This document shows, one piece after another, positions 35,964-45,659 of a DNA stretch of 64,000 bases (the first letter of the stretch is position 1; each line of letters begins with the position of its first letter). Under the pieces are notes generated by a model. The model saw nothing but the letters and a program-made list of their open reading frames with translations. It did no database searches and was not told the origin of the DNA. The translations under genes and the position numbers were made by a program. The stretch is from JBPYCR01 sp051846935 (lineage in GTDB: Bacteria; Bacillota; Bacilli; Bacillales; Amphibacillaceae), in assembly GCF_051846935.1 (NCBI RefSeq), contig NZ_JBPYCS010000001.1, positions 62,001 to 126,000 on the forward strand, read 5' to 3'.

Positions 35964-37264
35964 TCGCTTGCATCTCCTTCAACGCGGAAAAAGCTATCTA
36001 CATTTTCAACGACATATAATTCTTCTAGTTTTGATTTTGCCTCTTTAAATTGTGCCAATGACGTCTTATGTGTAACGAGAACAATTTCAGCTAATTCGTT
36101 TTTATTGCTCGGAGTTTGTAAAATACGCTCGAAGCTAATGCCCATTTGATTAAATAACTCAGATATGAGAGCAAATGCGCCAACTTCATCTTTTACATGT
36201 AAACGTAAATAGTATTGACTATAGCGCTGATCCAATGGGGTTAATTCCTTTAGAAAGCGTGGTTTAACAAACTTTTTACCATTTACGCCGAGACGCATAT
36301 TTTTAATTGCTTCAACGACATCTGACATAACCGCTGTTGCGGTAGGTAGGCTGCCTGCACCTGGTCCGTAAAACATTGTTTCGCCAACTGCTTCACCGTT
36401 AATATATACTGCATTATATTCATCTTTAACACTCGCTAATGGGTGTTTGTTTGATAAAAATGTTGGCTGGACGCTCACTTCGATATGGTGGTCATTTGTT
36501 CGGTTTGCAAAGCCAATGAGCTTCATTGAAAAACCGAGCTGCTTTCCATATTCCAAATCGGTTAACGATAATTTTGAGATTCCTTCAACTTCTACATCGT
36601 CAAGCTCTACATTTGTTAAAAAGGAAAGACGAGCTAAGATGACCATTTTTCTGGCAGCATCCAATCCTTCGACATCTGCTGTTGGATCGGCTTCAGCAAA
36701 GCCTAGTTCTTGCGCTTCTTTTAATGCATCTTCATAGCTTGCTCCGTCTACGTCCATTTTAGTTAAAATATAGTTGGTTGTTCCATTGACGATTCCCATT
36801 ACTTGCTGAATTCTGTCGGAAACAAGACCGTCTGACAACCCCCGTAATAGAGGAATTCCGCCACCAACACTTGCCTCATAAAATAAGTCGCACCCATTTT
36901 CATTAGCAGCAGCTTCAAGCTCTGGGCCATACAAAGCGATTAAGTCTTTGTTCGCGGTTACGACATGTTTTTTTGCTTGAAATGCTCGTAATATATATTG
37001 ACGGGCTTCTTCAATTCCACCCATAACTTCTACAATCACATCTATTTCTGGGTCGTTTAACACATCATCACAATTTGTTGTAAGAACGGAGTTATCAATA
37101 TCTGTGTTTCGTGCCTTTTCTAAATTACGCACGAGTACACTTTTTACACGCACACCGCAGCCGAGCTGATGTACAAGATCTTCTTGATATTTTTCAATTA
37201 ATTTCGCTACGCCTGAGCCAACTACTCCTAGCCCTAGCAAGCCAACCGATACTTCCTTTTCCAC
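35960..37264 (-). CDS. hom: Homoserine dehydrogenase with ACT domain
   Basis: Reduces aspartate semialdehyde to homoserine. The GTG at 37264 is chosen (AGAGGTG 5 nt upstream), giving 434 aa, the usual Bacillus length; the frame is open to 37321. The NAD(P) motif GLGVVGSG is at residues 10-17. The catalytic region has TANKDLIALYG and GIVNGTTNYILTKM, and a C-terminal ACT domain (LHVKDEVGAFALISELFNQMG) gives feedback control by threonine. First gene of the threonine operon; homoserine also feeds MetA. Confidence 0.96.
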   Translation of the reverse strand: MEKEVSVGLLGLGVVGSGVAKLIEKYQEDLVHQLGCGVRVKSVLVRNLEKARNTDIDNSVLTTNCDDVLNDPEIDVIVEVMGGIEEARQYILRAFQAKKHVVTANKDLIALYGPELEAAANENGCDLFYEASVGGGIPLLRGLSDGLVSDRIQQVMGIVNGTTNYILTKMDVDGASYEDALKEAQELGFAEADPTADVEGLDAARKMVILARLSFLTNVELDDVEVEGISKLSLTDLEYGKQLGFSMKLIGFANRTNDHHIEVSVQPTFLSNKHPLASVKDEYNAVYINGEAVGETMFYGPGAGSLPTATAVMSDVVEAIKNMRLGVNGKKFVKPRFLKELTPLDQRYSQYYLRLHVKDEVGAFALISELFNQMGISFERILQTPSNKNELAEIVLVTHKTSLAQFKEAKSKLEELYVVENVDSFFRVEGDASE

Positions 37265-37319
37265 ATTAACACCTCTTTTTTGTCCTTTGCATAAATACAA
37301 TTGCTTTCTATACATAGAC

Positions 37320-37349
37320 ATTATAAACCCTATGCTAGTTAGATAGCAA
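37320..37349 (-). promoter_or_regulatory. Candidate SigA promoter for hom-thrC-thrB
   Basis: On the minus strand TTGCTA, 18 nt, TATAAT. The -10 is about 55 nt upstream of the hom start codon. No T-box or other leader structure is visible. Confidence 0.5.
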
Positions 37350-37424
37350 TAAGAATTGCTGATTTTTTATAAATTTGAAGCAAAAACACGATATTAATTA
37401 TTTTTTATTGCTCGTTTATACGTA

Positions 37425-38180
37425 TCATTCGATCTTTGAATTTAACTTTTCATTGTCCTCAGCACGTTTCTTGTAATCTTGTAAGAGAACAATTAATTGG
37501 TTAATTTCCTCAGGTGTTAACTTTTCGATACGTTGTAATTGCTTATTCATAAACGTAATCGTAGCGTGTTGCTTTGGTTCATCTTTAATGAAAAATGTTG
37601 TAATCGATCCTGTCAACATTCCAATCATTCCTATACCGATAAGCATTAAAAATACTGCTACTATTCTACCTGTTATCGTATCGGGCGAAATATCACCGTA
37701 GCCAACGGTCGTTGTAGTTACAATTGCCCACCATAATCCATCAGAAAAAGAGTGAATGTCTGGTTCTGTATATGTAACGATTGTTCCACCACTTACGACG
37801 AGCAACGTAGCAACGATAAGTACGCGATCTAAATTGTTTGTTTTCAAAATCTGAAAGAAGTGTGGCAATATACTTCTAGAAATGGCGAGCAAACGCAAAA
37901 TCCGAAATAATCGGGCAATACGCGCTGTTTGAAAAATAGCGTCTAAAGGAAGGGCAGCAATAATATCAAATGGGTTCTTTTTAATGTAATTCCATTTGTT
38001 TTTCGCGAGAACTAGACGGACGACGACATCGATGAAAAATAATAGCCAGACAATCTTATCAAGAAAAATAAAGCGATCTTCTGAATAAAACAGTAAAATA
38101 ACGGAAATAAATGCGAGTATAACTAAGATTGATTCATAGACAAGGGCTAGTTTTGCTTTGTTTCTCACCTTCACTTTCAT
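37425..38180 (-). CDS. Voltage-gated-type potassium channel, 6 TM
   Basis: A 251-aa protein. Five helices precede the pore, including an S4-like helix with arginines every third residue (R87, R90, R93, R96). The selectivity filter TTTTVGYGD is at 155-163, followed by the last helix with a glycine hinge. A cytoplasmic tail of about 45 residues is helical and charged. There is no RCK/TrkA domain. It is transcribed in the same direction as hom but has its own start after an AGGAG site. Confidence 0.92.
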   Translation of the reverse strand: MKVKVRNKAKLALVYESILVILAFISVILLFYSEDRFIFLDKIVWLLFFIDVVVRLVLAKNKWNYIKKNPFDIIAALPLDAIFQTARIARLFRILRLLAISRSILPHFFQILKTNNLDRVLIVATLLVVSGGTIVTYTEPDIHSFSDGLWWAIVTTTTVGYGDISPDTITGRIVAVFLMLIGIGMIGMLTGSITTFFIKDEPKQHATITFMNKQLQRIEKLTPEEINQLIVLLQDYKKRAEDNEKLNSKIE

Positions 38181-38284
38181 ATTTTAACTCCTCGTATAAT
38201 TTGTGTAGTCGTTACTACTTTGCCTATCATTTCTATTCTTTTTGACTGATTCGTAAATCTTATCTAACGTTTAAATACGTTACT

Positions 38285-38508
38285 TTACATTCCAGACGGA
38301 CGCTTTCCGCGGCATGGCTTGAGCCTCCTCGTAAGAAGTTCACTTCCTGTGGGGTCTCAAGACGCTTGCTTTTCCCGCAGGAGTCGCCGAATTTCATTTC
38401 AACTAACTCAGTCTGAGCTAACTCATTTGCTATAAATATGTTAAATCCCTTGGACGTTGATAACTAAATAACTACTTATTTTTATCTTGATATATTACCG
38501 CAGGTCTT
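38285..38508. repeat. GC-rich palindromic repeat with conserved tail
   Basis: Reverse-oriented copy containing GACGCTTTCCGCGGCATGG, GAGCCTCCTC, CCTGTGGGGTCTCAAGACGC and CCCGCAGGAGTCGCCGAA. The tail ATATTACCGCAGGTCTT at 38492-38508 is identical to that after copy 1 (6152). Confidence 0.8.
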
Positions 38509-38579
38509 AATAGTAATGCAATAAATAGTATTATTCTAGCATTTTTTTGAGGGATTTGTCTTGGTTAACAATAAAGTTT

Positions 38580-38843
38580 ATTGAGTCAAGTATTTGTGGG
38601 TGCTGTTTTTTGTGGGTGTTATTTTAAGAAGTTAAAATACCTCTCTTTGTATTCGTTAATTTTAGTATGACTCCTACCGACCGCAGTAGATATACACGAC
38701 GCTTTCCTTGCCCGCGGAAAGCATCCACCTGCAGTGAAAATCAACCGTGTTATTCATGTGTATATCGTTCAAAGTAAAATTGATCACATATTATCTAGTT
38801 AGATTCGTGCATCTGTTCCCCCACAAACATTTTACTCATACAA
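38580..38843. mobile_element. 264-bp MITE, ISL3-like (complete copy 2)
   Basis: Same ends as the 25.3-kb element and the same length. Flanked by a perfect 8-bp target duplication TAAAGTTT (38572-38579 and 38844-38851). Inside, a short segment (TGTGGGTG) is duplicated near the left end and a few bases are lost from the GC-rich core. Confidence 0.9.
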
Positions 38844-38861
38844 TAAAGTTTATTTATCTAC

Positions 38862-38907
38862 AAAAAACCTTCAACAGGAGATAGAGGTGTCTCGCTGTGA
38901 AGGTTTC
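38862..38907 (-). terminator. Terminator of the disulfide reductase gene
   Basis: On the minus strand AACCTTCACAG pairs with CTGTTGAAGGTT and is followed by TTTTTTG, about 130 bp past the stop at 39038. Confidence 0.75.
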
Positions 38908-39037
38908 TATTTGCTTTTATGGAATGTAATAAAATAATAGTAATTTACTCAAACGATAGTAGTACGAGTCGGAATGATTGTGAGAAAATATCGAATATAA
39001 GTATGCTAAGTGGACACATTTGTCTTAAAGCAAAAAG

Positions 39038-40366
39038 TTATATTCTTCGGGCAGTTTGCTGTATCGCGTCCCAGACGCCGTTATATGGCGGTGCATACGC
39101 TAAATCTAAGTGCAGCAGCTGATCAACAGTCATTTCGTTATAAAGTGCGGTAGCAAGCACATCAATTCGTTTATCTACTCCGTTTTTACCGATAATTTGG
39201 GCACCGAGAACTTGTCTTGTTTGCAATTGATACACGAGCTTTATTTGTAAAGGGGAGTGATTTGGGTAATAGCCAGCAATATCCCTTCCTTCATATAATT
39301 GAGTAGCATATGGGATGTTTAAAGATGCTGCTTCTTTTTCGGATAAGCCAGTCCTGCCTAAAGTTAGATCAAAAAATTTAATGATTGAAGTTCCAACGAT
39401 ACCTGCAAATTTCATAGTTCCACCTGCCATATTGATACCAGCAATAACACCTTGCTTATTAGCAGTCGTTCCAAGTGGCATATATTCATTTTCCTGTTTA
39501 ATCCGATGATAGTGGGTAGCACAATCTCCAGCGGCATAAATGTTCTTTTTATTTGTTTCCATAAAAGGATTAACAATAATTGCTCCATTTTGCATCGTGT
39601 GAATTCCTGTGCCGTCTAAAAAGTCTGTATTAGGATCAACACCAATAGCTACAAGCACTAAGTCGGCTGCATATGTTTGTTTATCTGTTTGTACCCTTTC
39701 GACAGATGTACTTCCAATAAACCCTTCAACCGACTCATTAAGTACGAGTCGAATGTTTTTTTCTTCTGCTTCCTTCTGCACCATTTCCGCCATTTCTTTA
39801 TCGAAAATAGAAGCTACCTGTTCTCCACGTTGGATAATTCTTACGTCTTTCCCAATTGCAGCGAAATTTTCAGCAGCTTCTAATCCAATATATCCACCGC
39901 CAACAACGACGACTTTTTTTACGGTATGTGTCAAATCCTGTAAAATAGCTTTTGTATCTGGTATGGTTTTTAACGAATGGATCCCGTTTAAATGACTTCC
40001 TTCCCAGTCAGGAAGCTTCGGACGGGCTCCCGTAGCTATTAATAAGCGGTCATATGGAACGGTTATTACGTCATCTTTTGAGGATTCGACTGCCTCAATT
40101 CGTTGTTGCTTATGATCAATATGAGTTACTTTCGTATTTGTTTTTGCCTTTATTCCGTACTTGTTACGAAACGTTTCTACGCTTCTGGCAATGACATCAT
40201 TAACACTAGAAACCGTACCACTAAGAACGTATGGCAATCCGCATTGTCCATATGAATAATATTCGCCTTGTTCTAAAACGGTTATATCAGCTTGCTTATC
40301 GGTTCGAACAATTTGCATCGCAGCACTCATTCCAGCCGCAACACCACCAATTATAACGTATCGCAA
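39038..40366 (-). CDS. CoA-disulfide reductase / NADH oxidase-like flavoprotein
   Basis: A 442-aa FAD/NAD-linked enzyme. The FAD motif GGVAAGMSAA is at residues 7-16. A single active-site Cys42 in SYGQCGLPY is the mark of the CoADR/NADH oxidase/peroxidase group. The second nucleotide motif VVVGGGYIGLEAAE is near 150-163, and the FAD closing motif IYAAGDCAT is near 271-279. Single-cysteine members act on CoA disulfide, persulfides or oxygen; which applies cannot be told. No rhodanese domain is fused. Confidence 0.9.
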   Translation of the reverse strand: MRYVIIGGVAAGMSAAMQIVRTDKQADITVLEQGEYYSYGQCGLPYVLSGTVSSVNDVIARSVETFRNKYGIKAKTNTKVTHIDHKQQRIEAVESSKDDVITVPYDRLLIATGARPKLPDWEGSHLNGIHSLKTIPDTKAILQDLTHTVKKVVVVGGGYIGLEAAENFAAIGKDVRIIQRGEQVASIFDKEMAEMVQKEAEEKNIRLVLNESVEGFIGSTSVERVQTDKQTYAADLVLVAIGVDPNTDFLDGTGIHTMQNGAIIVNPFMETNKKNIYAAGDCATHYHRIKQENEYMPLGTTANKQGVIAGINMAGGTMKFAGIVGTSIIKFFDLTLGRTGLSEKEAASLNIPYATQLYEGRDIAGYYPNHSPLQIKLVYQLQTRQVLGAQIIGKNGVDKRIDVLATALYNEMTVDQLLHLDLAYAPPYNGVWDAIQQTARRI

Positions 40367-40449
40367 ACGAGGTCCTCCTTTATTTAATCGAAATGCTATG
40401 CGTCCAATTCATTCACTTTGCTTCAATTGTTGATACGAAAGCTAATTTT

Positions 40450-40875
40450 TTATTCGTTTACTGGATACAACTGCGTAAGGAAATCAATGGATTGCTCGAT
40501 CAATTTCCTTAATACATCTACATCTATATCAGCTACTTTATTAATATAGACACAAGCTTTACCAGTTGTATGCTTGCCAAAATTACGGAGTAAAGCTTCT
40601 CTGTTTGTATCTCCGACTGCAAAATAAAGGCTAATTTTCGCTTTCCGAGGGGAAAACCCGACTAGCGGTGCATCGCCTTCGTGACCGGACGCATACGTGT
40701 AATGGTATGAGCCAAAACCAATAATGCTCGATCCCCACATTTTAGCCTCATAGCCGGTTGTTTCTGTAAAGATATCGAGAAGCTTGTATGCATCTTCCCG
40801 TTTTCTCGGGTGTTCTACTGCTTCAATAAATTCAATGACATCATTATCATTTTGCTTTGTTTTTAGTTCATACAT
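40450..40875 (-). CDS. DUF1801 domain protein
   Basis: A 141-aa small cytoplasmic protein of the YdhG/DUF1801 type: MWGSSIIGFGSYHY near 46-59, GFSPRKAKISLYF near 73-85 and FGKHTTGKACVYI near 99-111. The function of the family is unknown. Single gene with GGAGGGAACAGTTC upstream of the start. Confidence 0.85.
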   Translation of the reverse strand: MYELKTKQNDNDVIEFIEAVEHPRKREDAYKLLDIFTETTGYEAKMWGSSIIGFGSYHYTYASGHEGDAPLVGFSPRKAKISLYFAVGDTNREALLRNFGKHTTGKACVYINKVADIDVDVLRKLIEQSIDFLTQLYPVNE

Positions 40876-41098
40876 GAACTGTTCCCTCCTTTATGTAATA
40901 AAAAACTTTGATTATACGATAAATGGTGCTATTTGATTCTACTGTCCCAATTTCGATTCGTATTTTTGCAGCTAAACGTCTGCATGTTCATCTGCCCTGT
41001 AATGCTTTAAGACGATGACTGTCTCGTCAATTTTACCTTCTTTTCATCATACTTAGTTTGCTTTTAATCGTGTGGCATGGTGTAAGCGTCTGTTTAGC

Positions 41099-41551
41099 TT
41101 AAGTATTTGTTAAATTTTTAACAGTTTTTACTAGTAACTGAGTAAACTTTTCTTTATCTAGAGCAGTGAAAGGTTTTGGACCTTTCGTGCGCTGCCCGCT
41201 TTTTCTAGCTTTGGCATTAAAGTAACGTGCTTGCAATAACCGGTCAATATTTTCATGGGTGTATATGAAGCCCTTATGGTGAATCGGTACACACCCTTTA
41301 CCTAAACAAAGGGAGGCTAAGCCGAAGTCTTGTGTAATAATGAGGTCACCTGCTTGAGCAAGCTTGATAATTCGAAAGTCGGCTTGATCCGATCCTTTAT
41401 CTACATAAATTGTAGTAACATGCTCAGCTTGATTTGTATCCGAATAGTGGGCGAAATTTTTAATGAGTACGACTGACAGATGGTGCTGTTTAGCGATTGA
41501 AATTACTTCTTCCTGCACAGGACACGCATCTGCATCGACAAAAATTTTCAA
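41099..41551 (-). CDS. YaiI/YqxD family (DUF188) protein
   Basis: A 150-aa protein with the N-terminal signature MKIFVDADACPV, GSDQADFRII near 58, ITQDFGLASLCLGKG near 73-87 and ARKSGQRTKGPKPF near 113. These match the conserved UPF0178/DUF188 family, thought to have a PIN-like nuclease fold. Function is not established. Confidence 0.92.
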   Translation of the reverse strand: MKIFVDADACPVQEEVISIAKQHHLSVVLIKNFAHYSDTNQAEHVTTIYVDKGSDQADFRIIKLAQAGDLIITQDFGLASLCLGKGCVPIHHKGFIYTHENIDRLLQARYFNAKARKSGQRTKGPKPFTALDKEKFTQLLVKTVKNLTNT

Positions 41552-41700
41552 GCTTATCCCTCCTCGTACAGTATGCGTATGCTTTCTTTTTCTATTAATA
41601 GGTCGTGTGTTTGAATCAATCTCATTATACGATACTTTTATGTTTAAATTCGTATATAAGAAGAGTATTCCGTTTTACACAAAATTAGTGATTAAATTTA

Positions 41701-42405
41701 TTGTTATTATTTTTACTATACGGATTATGCCGCTATATTTCCATTTATATTTTTTTTAGTATTATCATCGTGTTGGTTTTTGTTTCCAAACAGCGAAAAC
41801 GGAAGCGGAAGTCTTTATACGGGAATCGTCCCCATTTGGCCTTTTTCACATATGTCGGAATTTTACTCGTTTCAATGATTGTATACGCTGTGTTACCGCA
41901 GGCTGAAGCGAATGGAAGTCGTGAACAGGTTAATAAGATTCCATTTTTATATGAAGCGGTATTCGAAAATAAACTCGATCGTATCGCACCTGTGTTTATG
42001 GAAAAGCAATATACATATGAATATGAGAAAAAGCAAATGAGAATACTTATTACCGCATCAAATGAACCTAATGTAATAGCAATTAAAAGAAAAGCGGTTA
42101 ATGATGACAGAGTAGATATTATTCATTATGCAACCCCGTTGCTCATTGAAGGTATGGAGGTTGTTGAATATACGGACTCACCAGAAGTAATGGTGGAGGG
42201 AGATTCCTTCTATATCCATTTTCCGGATTATATTGAGCAAAAGTTTCTAGCTTATAAAAATGAATTTACAATCGTTCAATTTACAGAACAAGACTTTTGG
42301 GTGAATGATGAAATTGTGAGGGGGGAGCATTTAATATATATTGAAGTTCCAAAAGATGTTGAAGTTATTGATGGTGAATTTCTGAACGTGCATTATGTCG
42401 ATTAA
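41701..42405 (+). CDS. Hypothetical membrane protein, two N-terminal TM segments
   Basis: Frame of up to 234 aa with two hydrophobic segments (about 1-28 and 48-66) separated by a basic loop (KQRKRKRKS), then an extracytoplasmic domain of about 165 residues rich in acidic and aromatic residues. The start is uncertain: TTG at 41701 has no ribosome site, and GTG/TTG codons near 41770 are alternatives. No family recognised. The coding nature of the C-terminal part looks sound. Confidence 0.55.
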   Translation: MLLFLLYGLCRYISIYIFFSIIIVLVFVSKQRKRKRKSLYGNRPHLAFFTYVGILLVSMIVYAVLPQAEANGSREQVNKIPFLYEAVFENKLDRIAPVFMEKQYTYEYEKKQMRILITASNEPNVIAIKRKAVNDDRVDIIHYATPLLIEGMEVVEYTDSPEVMVEGDSFYIHFPDYIEQKFLAYKNEFTIVQFTEQDFWVNDEIVRGEHLIYIEVPKDVEVIDGEFLNVHYVD

Positions 42406-42516
42406 TCTCCATCAAGGGTGGAAGCGTTGCTTTAATTTTTGTGCGTACTGACCGCCGATCGATCTTACGCTACTATATACGATACTTGCGAGCGGATTAC
42501 AGCCTTTAAACAAAAT

Positions 42517-42550
42517 CTGCGGGAACTACGGTTCATACGTTTCCCGCAGG
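42517..42550. terminator. Convergent-gene hairpin
   Basis: CTGCGGGAA...CG pairs with CGTTTCCCGCAG with a 2-nt bulge. It lies between the converging hypothetical gene and the EamA gene. There is no clear T-run on either side, so terminator function is tentative. Confidence 0.45.
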
Positions 42551-42568
42551 TATCCTTGGTTAGGTTCA

Positions 42569-43471
42569 TTACGTGGCTGATTCGGCGCTATCTTCGCGTT
42601 TTTTCCTTCCGACCATATTAACAACCGCGACACTGGAAATAGCTACGAGTCCCCCAATAAGAGACAATACGCTCGGTATTTCATCTAGCCAGAACCAAGC
42701 GATAATAATAGCGAAGGCTGGTTCCAAATACATCATGCTCATTACGGACGCAGTATTTCCCATAGATAAAGCGATTGCCCAGGTCGCATAGCAGATTGCT
42801 GCAGGGAACACCCCTACATATATAGCAGCGATATTTGCTTCAAGTGTAGCAGATTGAATGTTTTCAAACAATCCAGGTAAGAACACAAGCATTGGCAATG
42901 TGCCGGCCCATGTGAAATAAGCGGTCAATTCAATTGGATTGTATTTAATAAAAAGCGGTTTTTGAAAAACGAAAAAGAAGGAAGCAGATATGGCGGCAAG
43001 AATAACGAGATAAATTCCTTTCGACACAGTAAATTCCGTCCCAGTTGTTCCCAATGTGATCAGGAAAATACCTACAAATCCTATGCCAAGGCCTATCCAT
43101 GCAAATAGCTCCATTCGTTCTTTTAAAATAAATACAGCAATTAACGTAGTAAAAATAGGAGCCGAACCGATAATCATGCTCGTAGTTCCAGCTGATACCG
43201 TTTGCTGACCAAAAGTGACTAATACATGGTAAAACGTAATGCCTATGATACCGAGTATAAAGATATGCAACAAATCTTTTTTGTGCGGTAAACGAAAACG
43301 GTTTTTAGTTAGGAGCGCATACAATAAAAATACTGCGGACGCAACTAAAAAGCGAAGCAATACGAGGTGGCCCGATGAAAATCCTCCAAGAATACTTGCA
43401 CGAATGCCGGCAAATCCAGAGGACCAAACGATGATTGTTAGTAATGCAATTGTAAAAGTTCTTCTATCCAT
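42569..43471 (-). CDS. EamA/DMT-family transporter
   Basis: A 300-aa protein from the ATG at 43471 (AAGGGGA upstream; the frame is open to 43528). Ten membrane helices in two EamA repeats: the first with WSSGFAGIRASILGG and GITFYHVLVTFGQQTVSAGTTSMI, the second with CYATWAIALSMGNTASVMSMMYLEPAFAI. A charged tail follows. It probably exports amino acids or small metabolites; the substrate is unknown. Confidence 0.88.
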   Translation of the reverse strand: MDRRTFTIALLTIIVWSSGFAGIRASILGGFSSGHLVLLRFLVASAVFLLYALLTKNRFRLPHKKDLLHIFILGIIGITFYHVLVTFGQQTVSAGTTSMIIGSAPIFTTLIAVFILKERMELFAWIGLGIGFVGIFLITLGTTGTEFTVSKGIYLVILAAISASFFFVFQKPLFIKYNPIELTAYFTWAGTLPMLVFLPGLFENIQSATLEANIAAIYVGVFPAAICYATWAIALSMGNTASVMSMMYLEPAFAIIIAWFWLDEIPSVLSLIGGLVAISSVAVVNMVGRKKREDSAESAT

Positions 43472-43683
43472 ATTTTTGTTCCCCTTGCTCGCTATACTAT
43501 AAATTGAACGTATCATAGTTGTGTCCACTTTGGCAATAATAAATGCTTCTAGTGTGTATAAGGAAGTAAACGTATGTTTTAATTGCTAAGGGAGTAAGGA
43601 AAGAAGGATGTTAACTTTGTTAATTTCCCAATTGAAATGGAAAAAGTCGAGACATAATCTGTCCCAACCTCATAGATAGTAAT

Positions 43684-43836
43684 TCACTTCGACTTATTTT
43701 CTCGTTTAGCTTCTTTCACTCGTTCTCTACGAAAGCCACCTGCAATATCTGCTTGTTTAAAATCATGTGCGTAGTGAACTTCTTGTGCATCGGACATTTG
43801 CTTATCGTTTGACGGTTGATATTGTGCTTTACCCAT
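43684..43836 (-). CDS. Small hydrophilic protein, 50 aa
   Basis: ATG preceded by AAAAGGATG at good distance, 50 codons, ends TGA. The sequence begins MGKAQYQPSNDKQ and ends in a run of Arg/Lys/Glu (GGFRRERVKEAKRENKSK). It is highly charged with no hydrophobic segment. In size and composition it resembles the many short Bacillaceae proteins linked to sporulation or stress, but I do not recognise a family. The surrounding 43472-44127 holds no other gene. Confidence 0.6.
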   Translation of the reverse strand: MGKAQYQPSNDKQMSDAQEVHYAHDFKQADIAGGFRRERVKEAKRENKSK

Positions 43837-44127
43837 AATTCATCATCCTTTTCACATAATTTCACTTACGGTACTACTATTACCATTTTAAAGGACAACG
43901 TAAACATAAGTTCGTAAATATACGATAATCGCCTTAAAGGAAGAAGGTTGATAGCAATCTTCCCCACCCACTTCAAGTGAACGTTTACGTACGTAAATTA
44001 TGTTTAATTCGAGCTGCAAGCCTGTTGTTCAAGCGTTTGATCAATACCTTTTAATCGGGGAACATTCCATTTTTTATAGGTTTATGATCGTACAAATATT
44101 GCAATAGCAAGGCAACTTAAGTTGTAT

Positions 44128-45276
44128 TTATTTGTTCGCTAACTTTTTACGTATTGCTACAAAAGCCGATCCAAGTGCAAGAAGGACAAACAAGGAGCCG
44201 ATGGTCGCATTATGTGCTACAGAAACACGTTCAATAGCAAACCCACCAGCAACGGATCCAAAGGCAATTCCAAAGTGAAGGGCTGAATTGTTCAAGCTTT
44301 GTTGGATTGCTGCTGTCTTTGGGGAAGCTGCTATAAGATAGCTTTGTACTGCTGGCGTAATTGCCCAGCTTAACGTTCCCCATACGACCATAACGATAAA
44401 AAATAATGGTAAAGCAAACGTAGTGTACGGAATGATGAACATCGTTACTGCAAATAATGTAATTACGAAAATCATTATGCGCTTTGGTCCAAAGCGATCG
44501 GTAACTGTACCACCAATACCTCCACCAGCAACTGCTGAAATGCCAAACAGTAAATAAATGAAACTAATCCACGTATCTTCAACACCTACGATTTGCTTTA
44601 GAAAAGGGGTGAAGTAAGCATATAGAGTAATATGACCAGCTAAAAAAAGAAACGTTGTTAGCTGTGTGAAAAATATCTTTCTTTCTTTTAATGTTGCGAT
44701 TTGTTCTTTTAAAGGAATCGCTTTAGTTGATTCAATTGGTTTCATGAAAAAGTAAACAAAAATAATCATGAGCAATGTTAAGCTGCATATTAAGGCAAAT
44801 GGAGCTCGCCATCCAAAAGTATTGCCTAGCATTAACCCGATTGGAACACCTAAAACGAGGGAACCACTTACACCCATGACGACGATTCCTATAGCTCGTC
44901 CAATATATTTTTGTGAAACAATACTTGATGCAAGCGTGATGCTTAGTACGACAAGCAAGGAGCCACTAGCAGCTGAAATTATGCGTGCAAGCATTAACAT
45001 AAGGTACGATGTACTAAATAATACAATCATATTGCCTAATAAAAAAACGAAAAGTGCGTAAATCGTAAGTCGCTTGCGGTCCATTTTAGCGGTCATAACG
45101 AGCAAAACAGGAGCAGCAATTGCAAAGGCAAGGGAAAAAACAGAAATAAGCTGTCCTGCTTGCCCAAGAGAAATTTGTAAGTCGGTGGCGATTAAGTCTA
45201 ATATTCCACCTATAATTAATTCGACCATGCCCACTACGAAGGCGATGATCGTGAGTAAATATACACGTTTATCCAT
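44128..45276 (-). CDS. MFS transporter (AraJ/drug-efflux-like)
   Basis: A 382-aa protein with 12 helices. MTAKMDRKRL after helix 2 and GGTVTDRFGPKRIM after helix 8 are the motif-A loops. VMGVSGSLVLGVPIG in helix 5 is a motif-C-like export signature. Start after AAAGGATACAAAAT. Single gene; substrate unknown. Confidence 0.88.
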   Translation of the reverse strand: MDKRVYLLTIIAFVVGMVELIIGGILDLIATDLQISLGQAGQLISVFSLAFAIAAPVLLVMTAKMDRKRLTIYALFVFLLGNMIVLFSTSYLMLMLARIISAASGSLLVVLSITLASSIVSQKYIGRAIGIVVMGVSGSLVLGVPIGLMLGNTFGWRAPFALICSLTLLMIIFVYFFMKPIESTKAIPLKEQIATLKERKIFFTQLTTFLFLAGHITLYAYFTPFLKQIVGVEDTWISFIYLLFGISAVAGGGIGGTVTDRFGPKRIMIFVITLFAVTMFIIPYTTFALPLFFIVMVVWGTLSWAITPAVQSYLIAASPKTAAIQQSLNNSALHFGIAFGSVAGGFAIERVSVAHNATIGSLFVLLALGSAFVAIRKKLANK

Positions 45277-45452
45277 ATTTTGTATCCTTTCGTGAAGTTC
45301 CTTCTTAAATGCTACGCTATCAGGCTAAAAAAAGAAAGATATTCGTTTAAGTAAATTTTATAATTGTTTAATTAAAGGAATGAGATTCATAATCCCAAGC
45401 CCTTACAGGCCAAGGGTTTCAAAACTTAAAGAAGAAGCACCGCCCCAAATCT

Positions 45453-45518
45453 TGTATAATGGTAGTTGACTACAAACCATAAAGAGACTGGAGGGACACT
45501 CCCTATGACCATTATACA
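45453..45518. repeat. Short element with 11-bp inverted ends
   Basis: TGTATAATGGT and ACCATTATACA form a perfect inverted repeat 44 bp apart, enclosing GGAGGG-ACA-CTCCCT. It resembles an insertion-sequence end or a small palindromic element. A short frame just to the right (45522-45653, containing VHFDIVTLMYNASKLA) looks like the last part of a lost gene. Confidence 0.5.
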
Positions 45519-45659
45519 TTAAACAATGTTCGTTCCAGAACAGGTAAACAAGCAAAAGTTCATTTTGATATAGTCACCTTAATGTACAATGCATCTAAAT
45601 TAGCAGTTGATCGAATTCATACAGCATTCAACCAAGAAACAGAGGGTGCATAGCAACAC

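Noticed and set aside
41701..41770. Firm start codon for the two-TM hypothetical protein
   Set aside because: No ribosome site precedes TTG 41701 or later candidates, so the 5' end of this gene was left uncertain.
45522..45653. Transposase gene
   Set aside because: The fragment VHFDIVTLMYNASKLA... is protein-like but too short, has no start, and I could not assign it to a transposase family.
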